Positions 35,649 to 42,662 of a stretch of 64,000 bases of DNA are shown piece by piece. The position numbers and the translations under genes are program-made. Below the pieces are notes generated by a model. It saw only the letters and a program-made list of their open reading frames with translations, was not told the origin of the DNA and did no database searches. The stretch covers positions 139,586 to 203,585 of the forward strand of contig JADJMO010000018.1 in assembly GCA_016709545.1 (NCBI GenBank), written 5' to 3'. Source of the stretch: Myxococcales bacterium (lineage in GTDB: Bacteria > Myxococcota_A > Polyangia > Polyangiales > JADJMO01). Within the stretch, counting starts at the first letter, position 1; each line of letters opens with the position of its first letter.

Positions 35649-36290
35649 ATGCGTTCGATTGGAAAACTCGTCGCTGTGGTCGCTGTGGCTTCTTTGTGCA
35701 CCACGGCGGCTGCCACCGTCACCACGGAGGCCAAGGCCGAGACCGAGGTCAAGGCGACGGGCAAGGGAATCGCGGGTGGCGCGCTGCTCGGCGGCGAGCT
35801 CGGCTTCCTGACGCTGTCCGCCTTCGGCGCGCGCAGCTCCTGGATGTACTACACGATCCCCACCGCCCTCGCGATCGGCGGCGGCGTAGGCGGCTACTTC
35901 ATCGAGAAGGGCGGCACACCGAACGTCCCGATGTACATGCTGGCCGGCGGCATGGCCCTGCTCATCCCGACCATCGTCGTGACGCTGAGCGCGAACTCCT
36001 ACTCGGCCCAGTCCGAGGACTCCACCCCGAGCGACGCAGCCCCGACGGTCAAGGCCGAGGGCGGCGGCGGCGCGGGCGGCAAGACCGAGCCCGCGGGTGG
36101 CCCGGCCAAGCACAAGGTCGAGGGTCGCAAGGCGCTCCCCATGGCCCTCCTCAACCTCGACAGCAACAGCGTCGGCCTCGGCGTGCCGCTCGTGCACCTG
36201 CGCCCCGCGTTCACGACCGAAGAGGTCGCGATCTACGGGCTCAAGCAGCGGTACGAGGTCCACGCCCCCGTCGTCGCGCTGACCTTCTGA
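35649..36290 (+). CDS. Envelope protein with signal peptide and two membrane segments
   Basis: A 213-residue protein of unknown function. The N-terminus (M-R-S-I-G-K-L-V-A-V-V-A-V-A-S-L) is a signal. Then come Gly-rich hydrophobic segments (G-K-G-I-A-G-G-A-L-L-G-G-E-L-G and L-A-G-G-M-A-L-L-I-P-T-I-V-V), a Gly/Ala/Lys linker, and a conserved-looking beta-rich C-terminus. The ATG is supported by GGAGG four to five bases upstream. It lies 65 bases after the TPR-PEGA gene and may belong to the same operon. Confidence 0.65.
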   Translation: MRSIGKLVAVVAVASLCTTAAATVTTEAKAETEVKATGKGIAGGALLGGELGFLTLSAFGARSSWMYYTIPTALAIGGGVGGYFIEKGGTPNVPMYMLAGGMALLIPTIVVTLSANSYSAQSEDSTPSDAAPTVKAEGGGGAGGKTEPAGGPAKHKVEGRKALPMALLNLDSNSVGLGVPLVHLRPAFTTEEVAIYGLKQRYEVHAPVVALTF

Positions 36291-36339
36291 GCCCTGCTAG
36301 GCCGCCGCTCCCTTCGCTCGCTCCGCTCGCTCCGTTCAC

Positions 36340-37956
36340 TCAGCAGTGCGGATCCACGTGCTGCACCGTGACGGTGCGGCGCGCGTAGATCGTCTCCATC
36401 ACGACCACGAGGAGCGCCGTCGCCACGAGCGCGCAGGTCGCCGGTCCGACCAGCGCGCGCACGCGTTCGCTGGTCACGAACGTCGACCACCCGAACGCGG
36501 TGCAGGCGCCGATCACGGCGAGGCCCAGCGGCGCGGTGAGGCCACGGCGACCGTCGAAGGCGCGCACGAGCGTGACGAGGCCGACCAGCGCGAAGGCCTT
36601 CACGGCGAGGACCGCGAAGGTGGAGACGACGATGGCGAGCGGCCGCGGATCGTCGGTCGCGATCGCGCCGCCGAGGAACATCACCGACCCGAGCACGGCG
36701 AAGCTCGCGAGGTGGATCGCCCGGGCGATCGGCCCGCCCTCGTCGGCGCGCCGGGCCACCGACAGCGCCCACGCGCCCAGCAAGAGCGCCGTCGGCGGCA
36801 CCCGCGCGAGCGTCCACTCCCACGGGCGCGCGCCCTGGAGCGCGGCGAGGTCGGAGAGGCGCAGGGACCCCGTCGTCGCGACCACCGCGCCGATCGCGAT
36901 GGCGCCTGGCAGCTGGCTCGTCGCCGCCGAGAGGGCCGAGCCACGTCGCGCGAAGAAGCCGGCCGCCAGCGCGGCGAACGTGGTCGTGAGGAACGCCGCC
37001 GCGAGATCGGCCTCCCCGGGCGCGAGCCGCAAGGCGACCGCCGTGGCGGCGACGGCCGCGAGCACGACCCCCGTCTCCAGGATCGAGAACCGCACGCGCC
37101 GCAGCCCGCGGTCCCGCGCGAGCGCCGAGAGCAGGCGCGGCGTCCGGGCGAAGGGCAAGAGCAGGACGATGGCGAAGAAGCCGCACGCGATCGCGGAGAG
37201 CAGCAGGTCGCGGGGGACCCGCTCGGCGAGCCCGGGCGGCCGCAGCGTGACCAGCTGCGGTGCGCCGCTGGCGCCGGCCTTTCGGATCCCGAGCGTCACG
37301 AGATCACGGGCCGGGGCGAGGTCGCTCACCGCGAACACCTGCAGACCGTCGAGCTCGGAGAGGACGTCTCCCGCCGCGATGCCCGCGGCGTCCGCGGGGC
37401 TGCCCAGCGTGACCTTCGTGGCGAGGAGACCGCCCGACGCTGGCGCTTGGGGCGACACGGTGACGCCCATCCAGTCGAGCAAGCGCGAGCCTTCGGTGGC
37501 GAGTCGGGCCTCGCTGCGGGCCAGGCGGCCGGGCCGGACGTCCAGGACCACGGACGGCACGCTGCCGACGAGCTTCGCGGTGCCGTTCTCGAGGGGATCG
37601 AAGGTGACCCGGACCTCACCGCGGAAGGTGGCGTGTGCGGCGCGATCCCCGCGGCCGGTGAACTTGGCGACGAGCGACTCGTCGAGGGGCAACGTGAGGC
37701 GACCTTCGGAGCGAGCCTCCACGTCCACCTCGAAGTCCGCGTTCTCGGCCGGGGCGCCGGGGTGGAGCAGGCGGCCGACGAAGCGCAGGTGGGCGACCCG
37801 CCGCAGAGGGAAGCCGGCGCCGTTCACCTCGAGCCGGTCGCCCAGGTCGACCTCGTGCGGGGAGATCCCGTCGATCTTGAGCGTGCTCGGGGGCGCCTCC
37901 AGGGCGCAGCCCGAGAGCGTGGAGAACACGAGGACGGCGAGGAGCCCACGACGCAT
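36340..37956 (-). CDS. PDZ-domain lipoprotein fused to a degenerate NuoH-like membrane domain
   Basis: A 538-residue protein with lipobox (L-S-G-C, Cys17). An IPT/TIG-like domain follows (about 25-60), then a PDZ domain at about 165-235 (V-T-L-G-S-P-A-D-A-A-G-I-A-A-G-D-V-L). Eight or more hydrophobic helices come next. The segment S-A-L-S-A-A-T-S-Q-L-P-G-A-I-A-I-G-A then T-T-G-S-L-R-L-S-D-L aligns by eye with the NuoH region that in the real NuoH here reads G-G-L-R-A-A-S-Q-L-I-S-Y-E-V-A-M-G-L and S-L-R-L-D-D-I; S-V-M-F-L-G-G also matches. Signature residues of NuoH such as G-P-N-R are absent, so it is a diverged relative. It is divergent from the NuoL/NuoM-like pair. Confidence 0.65.
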   Translation of the reverse strand: MRRGLLAVLVFSTLSGCALEAPPSTLKIDGISPHEVDLGDRLEVNGAGFPLRRVAHLRFVGRLLHPGAPAENADFEVDVEARSEGRLTLPLDESLVAKFTGRGDRAAHATFRGEVRVTFDPLENGTAKLVGSVPSVVLDVRPGRLARSEARLATEGSRLLDWMGVTVSPQAPASGGLLATKVTLGSPADAAGIAAGDVLSELDGLQVFAVSDLAPARDLVTLGIRKAGASGAPQLVTLRPPGLAERVPRDLLLSAIACGFFAIVLLLPFARTPRLLSALARDRGLRRVRFSILETGVVLAAVAATAVALRLAPGEADLAAAFLTTTFAALAAGFFARRGSALSAATSQLPGAIAIGAVVATTGSLRLSDLAALQGARPWEWTLARVPPTALLLGAWALSVARRADEGGPIARAIHLASFAVLGSVMFLGGAIATDDPRPLAIVVSTFAVLAVKAFALVGLVTLVRAFDGRRGLTAPLGLAVIGACTAFGWSTFVTSERVRALVGPATCALVATALLVVVMETIYARRTVTVQHVDPHC

Positions 37957-38046
37957 CACCCCGCCGATGCCTTGGTTCGACGCGCCGGGCCAACTTCGGG
38001 GAGTTGCGCGGCGGGGCGGTCGCGCGTACACGCCCGATCCCGCGGC

Positions 38047-39981
38047 ATGTCCTTCCAGAGCCTCACCGGTGATGTCGCGCTCGTGTCTCCGAGCGGCGTA
38101 TTGCGCCTGGCCGTGCTCGCCCCGCTGGCCTCGGCGCTCGCCGCCGCCTCGTTCCGGCCGCGCCTGCAGCAGTCGGCCCGCGAGGCGCGGGCGGTCGCGG
38201 TGTCGGGGCCGCTGTTCGCCGGCGCCGTGATCGTGATGCACGCGAGCTCGCTCGCGGGGCGCCAGTTCGTCGACGGCCCGCTCCGGCTCGGCCGGGTCGG
38301 CTCGTTCGAGCTCTCCCTGTCGCTCTTGCTCGATGGGCGCGCGGCGCTCCTCACCCTCGGGGCCTGCGCGCTCGCGGTGGCCGAGCTCGTGCGCACGACC
38401 GACCTCGACCGGCTCCTCGATCGCACGCCCCGCGTCGGCATCGCGCTGATGGGGGTCTTGCTCGCGGTGCTCGGCGACGGTCCGCTGCCCTTCGCCATCG
38501 GCGCCACGATCGCGGCGCTCGCCGCGAGTTCGCTCGGCCCCGTGGCCAGTATCTCCTCAGGCGTGGCGCGGCCGCTCGGCGCTTCGCTCGCGCACGCGAG
38601 CGGGGTGCTCGCGATGGTCGGCGGCTTCGTCCTGGCCTGGGGCCTCGGGGGCAGCTTCGGCATCCGCGTGGGGCACGAGCCCGACTACACGCGGCGCAAC
38701 CCCGTGCCCGCCGAGATCTACACGGCCTCCGAGCTCGGGTACGACGCGGAGGCGAGCGCGGTCGGCCCCGAGCTGTGGCCCGTCCTGGTCGGTCTCCCGG
38801 TCTCGGCCGCGACGGGTACGCCCGGGCCGAAGGCGCTGGCGAGTGGTGGCATGCCCACGCTCGCCTCGCCCGGCTGGGTCTCGTTCGTCTCGGCGCCGGG
38901 CTCGCGGCTGTTCCTCAAGGGCACCGAGGCCGCGGGCACGTCGCCGATCGTCCGTCGGGAAATCCCCTCCGGGTTCGTCGACATGGAGATCGAGCCGCGC
39001 GGGGGCGGCCGTCGCGTGCGCTTCCGCGCCGTCCAGGTTCCCCCGGGGCGCGAGATCGCCATCGTCGCGGTGGGCCCGACCCTCTCGTTCCGGGAGCTCT
39101 CCGCCCAGCTCGCCCTCGACGACGGCACCGGCCGCTTCGTGCGCCGCACGCTCGACCCCGAGGCTCCCGAGCATCGCCGCGCCCTCGGCGTACCCGTGGT
39201 GGATCTGGGCGTGCTCGCGTTCGCGCTCGCCGCGCTCGCCATCGCCCTCCTGGGCAGCGGCACGCTGGGGGTCGGGCTCCACGCGATCCTCGGGGTCGGC
39301 CTCCTCGCCCGGGTCGGCGGGTTCGGCCTGCCGACACGCCTCGCCAGCGCGGTGGCCCTCGTCTTCGTCCTCTCCGGCCTCGCGCTCCTCGCGCGGGTCC
39401 TCGTGGCGATCCGTCGCCGCGACGAGGTCGCGATCCCCGCCGAGCTCTCCCGCGTGCTCGCCGCGCTCGCGGCCGCCGGCGCCTTGGCTGTTCCCAACGC
39501 GGCGTCGCTCCTGCTCGTCGGTGGCCTCCTCGCGCTCGCCGGGCTCGAGGGGCTCACGAAGGGCGCGGGGCACACCCTCGAGGCGCGCCTGTTGCCGGTC
39601 GTCACGGGCGTGCTCGCCGTCGTCGTGCTCGTCCTCGGTCGTCCGCTCCTCGTGGGCGCGGTCGGCAAGCTCTCGGGGCTCGGCCTCGTGCTCGGCCTCT
39701 CGGGGCTGGTCCTCGCGGTGCGCTCGGTGTCTCCGGCCAAGCGCAAGAAGAAGGCGAGCCCGTTCGGCGCGCGCATGGCCGCGGCCCTCGCGGCGCTCGC
39801 CGCGCTCACGGGCCTCCTCGTGGGGGACCCGGTGCGCATCGCCCCCGCCGAGGTGTTGCTGCGCACGTTCCAGGGCGCCGGCACCGATCTCGCGGTGACG
39901 GGCCTCTTCGCGCTCGCGCTCGTCGTCTCGTGGGTGGTGGGGGCGCGCCTGCCCGAGCCCGCTCCGGAGGCCCAGGCATGA
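38047..39981 (+). CDS. Degenerate NuoL-like membrane protein with inserted soluble domain
   Basis: A 644-residue protein starting MSFQSLTGDVALVS. Its first 200 residues follow NuoL: G-S-F-E-L-S-L-S-L-L-L-D-G-R-A-A-L-L-T-L matches the family's F-x-F-L-L-D-P-L-S region, and later G-A-S-L-A-H-A-S-G-V-L-A-M-V-G-G-F matches the A-F-x-x-N-R-V-G-D helix. The conserved W-E of the proton-path helix is missing (F-A-I-G-A-T-I-A-A). A soluble insertion of about 140 residues (roughly 210-345) follows, then many Leu/Ala helices. Its stop overlaps the next start (ATGA). Confidence 0.6.
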   Translation: MSFQSLTGDVALVSPSGVLRLAVLAPLASALAAASFRPRLQQSAREARAVAVSGPLFAGAVIVMHASSLAGRQFVDGPLRLGRVGSFELSLSLLLDGRAALLTLGACALAVAELVRTTDLDRLLDRTPRVGIALMGVLLAVLGDGPLPFAIGATIAALAASSLGPVASISSGVARPLGASLAHASGVLAMVGGFVLAWGLGGSFGIRVGHEPDYTRRNPVPAEIYTASELGYDAEASAVGPELWPVLVGLPVSAATGTPGPKALASGGMPTLASPGWVSFVSAPGSRLFLKGTEAAGTSPIVRREIPSGFVDMEIEPRGGGRRVRFRAVQVPPGREIAIVAVGPTLSFRELSAQLALDDGTGRFVRRTLDPEAPEHRRALGVPVVDLGVLAFALAALAIALLGSGTLGVGLHAILGVGLLARVGGFGLPTRLASAVALVFVLSGLALLARVLVAIRRRDEVAIPAELSRVLAALAAAGALAVPNAASLLLVGGLLALAGLEGLTKGAGHTLEARLLPVVTGVLAVVVLVLGRPLLVGAVGKLSGLGLVLGLSGLVLAVRSVSPAKRKKKASPFGARMAAALAALAALTGLLVGDPVRIAPAEVLLRTFQGAGTDLAVTGLFALALVVSWVVGARLPEPAPEAQA

Positions 39982-41807
39982 ACCGCCTCGTCGTCCTGTG
40001 CACGCTGCTGTTCGCGATGCTGCTGCCCGGCAGGGCCGCGGCCGCGGTGTTCGTCGTGGGGCCGCGCATCGTGAGCCTCGACGCCGCCGGCAAGGCCTCC
40101 TTCGTGCTGCGCAGCGACACGCTGGCGCCGGTGCGGCTCGACGTCGTGCGGGTCGAAGGCGTCGCTGGCGCTCCGTTGCAGGGCACGCTCACCGTCACCC
40201 CTCGCGAGCTGACCCTCCCGCCGCGCGGCTCACAGAAGATCGAGATCAAGTGGGACGCGCCTCGAGACAGCCAGCTCTTCGCCCACGTGGTCTTCCGCGT
40301 CGAAGGCAAGGAGCTCGTGGTCCCGGTCCAGTCGGGCAACGAGCGCGGAGAACCGCTGCGCTTGCTCGTGCTCGCGCCGATCGTGCTGGCGATCGTCGCG
40401 GCCTGGCTCGCCCGCAAGCCGGCCCTCGCAAAGATCGCCGGCTTCGTCGGCGTCGTGAGCCACGGGGCGCTCCTCGCATGGGCGCTCGCGCGCTTCTCGC
40501 CGTCGTTCGACGCCGAGCGGGGCAACGACGGGCTGCAGCTCGTCTCCCGGACGCCGGCGCCGTGGGGCACCTGGCTGTGCGCCGTCGACGGCCCGGGGAT
40601 GCTCGGCCTCCTCGCCGTGGTCGCGGTCGCTGCCGGCGCCATCTCCGGCGGCGTGGCGGTGCACGGCGTGCTCGTGCTGCTCGCCGGCGCGAGCCTCGTG
40701 CTCACCGCCTGGGACACCACCTCGATCGTGCTCGGCCTCTCGCTCGTGGTCGGCGGCGTCGCGCTCTGCATCGGCCCGAAGGCGGTGGGCCGCACGCTCT
40801 TGCCGTCGGCGATCGGCGTCGTGCTGGTCGGGACCGGGCTGCGGGGCCTCGTCGCAGCCGCGCCGTTGCACGTGCGGTCGCTGCCGGAGCTCGCGCGCGT
40901 GGACTGGGTCTCGCTCGAAGGGGTGCAGTCGAGCACCGTCCTCGGCCTCCCGCTCGTGCAGGGCGCCTTCGTCGCGGTGCTGCTCGGGCTCTGTCTGCTG
41001 GCCGCGGCCCCCCTCGCCAGCGGTGCCGGGGTGGTGGCCGTGAGCGTCTCCCGCCTCGTCGCCGGCCTCTTGCTCGTGCGCATCCTCCCCTACGTGCTCG
41101 GCGCTTCCACCCAGTGGGCAGCGCCTGGCCTCGCGTGGGCGGGCGCCGTCCTCCTCGTGCTCGCGGCCGCCGCCACGTTCGCGAGCCGTGGCGACGGCGC
41201 GCGCCTCGCGGCTGCCCTCGGTGTCGGGCAGCTCGGCGCCATGCTCCTCGGCCTCGCGGCGTGCACCTCGCAGGGGCTCGCCGGCGCGATGATCGTGGCG
41301 ATCGGCGGTTCGCTCGGGACCGCCGGGCTCGGCCTCTCCGTCGAGGCCATCGAGCGGCGGCTTGGACCGACCGATCTGCGCGGTCTGTCGGGTCTCGTGA
41401 AGGACGCGCCGGCGCTGGCCTTCGGCGCGGTCGTGGCGCTCGCCGCCGCGTGCCTCGCGCCGGGAACCGTCGGCTTCCACGGGGGCGCGTTGTCGCTCGG
41501 CGGGGCCTTCCCGCTGCACCGCGCAGCGCTCGTGGTCGCAACCCTCGGGTACGCCGCCCTCGGCCTCGTGGCCCTCCGCCTCGCCGCCACGATGCTCGGT
41601 GGTGAGGTCGATCGCCGGCTCGTCGAGAGCGCGCGACTCGAGCCCTTCGGGGGACACATCCCCGAGCTGCGACGGGACGAGGCGCTGGCGCTGTTCTGCG
41701 CGCTCGCCCCGGTGCTCGCCCTCGCGTTCGGCGAGGTGGCCCTCGGCTTCGTCGAGGTGGCTTCGCGACAGCTGCTCGGCGACGCCACCCGCCTCGGCAT
41801 CGGCTAG
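39978..41807 (+). CDS. NuoM-like membrane protein with N-terminal periplasmic beta domain
   Basis: A 609-residue protein with a signal peptide (to about Ala23) and a periplasmic beta-sandwich-like domain (24-120). About fourteen helices follow. L-Q-L-V-S-R-T-P-A-P-W-G-T-W-L-C-A-V-D-G-P-G matches the NuoM F-x-x-V-x-x-x-P-W...G-V-D-G-I-S signature. L-S-G-L-V-K-D-A-P-A-L-A-F with G-T-V-G-F-H-G matches G-L-x-x-x-x-P...G-x-P-G-x-x-G-F. The Glu and Lys that carry protons in antiporter-like subunits are not evident, nor is the W-L-P-D-A-H motif. It is probably cotranslated with the NuoL-like gene. Confidence 0.65.
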   Translation: MNRLVVLCTLLFAMLLPGRAAAAVFVVGPRIVSLDAAGKASFVLRSDTLAPVRLDVVRVEGVAGAPLQGTLTVTPRELTLPPRGSQKIEIKWDAPRDSQLFAHVVFRVEGKELVVPVQSGNERGEPLRLLVLAPIVLAIVAAWLARKPALAKIAGFVGVVSHGALLAWALARFSPSFDAERGNDGLQLVSRTPAPWGTWLCAVDGPGMLGLLAVVAVAAGAISGGVAVHGVLVLLAGASLVLTAWDTTSIVLGLSLVVGGVALCIGPKAVGRTLLPSAIGVVLVGTGLRGLVAAAPLHVRSLPELARVDWVSLEGVQSSTVLGLPLVQGAFVAVLLGLCLLAAAPLASGAGVVAVSVSRLVAGLLLVRILPYVLGASTQWAAPGLAWAGAVLLVLAAAATFASRGDGARLAAALGVGQLGAMLLGLAACTSQGLAGAMIVAIGGSLGTAGLGLSVEAIERRLGPTDLRGLSGLVKDAPALAFGAVVALAAACLAPGTVGFHGGALSLGGAFPLHRAALVVATLGYAALGLVALRLAATMLGGEVDRRLVESARLEPFGGHIPELRRDEALALFCALAPVLALAFGEVALGFVEVASRQLLGDATRLGIG

Positions 41808-41877
41808 CCACCGCCGGGGCTCGAAGTCGCAAGAACGTCGCCGCCCGGCGACCCACCCGACCCAGCGAGGAGGCAGC

Positions 41878-42069
41878 ATGGGCGCCGCCATGCACCACGT
41901 CGCCCACGTCTGCCCTCGCTGCGAGGTCGCCACCATCTTCGAGCCCGAGGCGACCCATCCGCGGCGGTGCGCGCGCTGCCACGCGCTCCTCCGCCTGCCA
42001 CCCGTGCGGCCCGTGGTCGCTTTACGCCCAACCGTGGACCACCCAACGTCCCGGGCATGGACCGCCTAG
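41878..42069 (+). CDS. Small zinc-ribbon protein
   Basis: A 63-residue protein starting ATG 41878, preceded by GAGGAGG. A single zinc knuckle pair C-P-R-C...C-A-R-C spans residues 13-34. It is similar in style to the larger zinc-ribbon proteins here but shows no other domain. Its 3' end overlaps the next gene by 13 bases in another frame. Confidence 0.6.
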   Translation: MGAAMHHVAHVCPRCEVATIFEPEATHPRRCARCHALLRLPPVRPVVALRPTVDHPTSRAWTA

Positions 42070-42614
42070 AACCGACGTCCACCCTCCTCCTTGTCATCGA
42101 CCTGCAGGAGCGCCTCGCGCCCGCCATCGAGCCGCGCGCGTTCGAGCGCACCTTGAAGGCGACCGACCTGCTGCTGTCGGCGGCGGAGCTGCTGGGGGTC
42201 CGCGTCGTCGCGACCGAGCAGTACCCGAAGGGCCTCGGGCCCACGGTGCCGTCGATCCTCGGCCCCCTCGAGAAGGCCCGCGCGGAGCGGGTGGAGAAGA
42301 CGGCGTGCTCCGCGCTCGACGCCCCGCGGGTCGCCGCCATCGTGGGCGAGGTGGCCCCTCGCGCAGTGGTGGTCGTGGGCGTCGAGGCCCACGTCTGCGT
42401 CTACCAGACCGTCCGCGATCTGCGCGCCCGCGGCCTGCAGGTGCACGTGCCCCACGACGGCGTGGGGTCGCGGCGGGAAGAGGACCGCATGGCCGCGCTC
42501 GGCCTCTACGAGCGCCTGGGCGCGTTCGTGAGCACGAGCGAGTCGGTCGTCTTCGACTGGCTGCGCAAGGCCGAGGGCGAAGCCTTCAAGGCGCTCAGCA
42601 AGAAGATGCGTTAG
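42057..42614 (+). CDS. Isochorismatase-family cysteine hydrolase
   Basis: A 185-residue cytoplasmic hydrolase. The triad is visible as Asp15 (L-V-I-D-L-Q-E), Lys81 (V-E-K-T-A-C-S-A) and Cys114 (V-E-A-H-V-C-V-Y-Q-T). This matches the isochorismatase-like/YcaC-type branch that includes bacterial and metazoan ISOC1-like proteins. Its substrate is not predictable. The ATG at 42057 fits family length; it overlaps the end of the small zinc-ribbon gene. Confidence 0.85.
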   Translation: MDRLEPTSTLLLVIDLQERLAPAIEPRAFERTLKATDLLLSAAELLGVRVVATEQYPKGLGPTVPSILGPLEKARAERVEKTACSALDAPRVAAIVGEVAPRAVVVVGVEAHVCVYQTVRDLRARGLQVHVPHDGVGSRREEDRMAALGLYERLGAFVSTSESVVFDWLRKAEGEAFKALSKKMR

Positions 42615-42662
42615 CACGCGGACCGTGAGCCCGCGGGGAGGCTCTGCTACAGGACCCGGACC

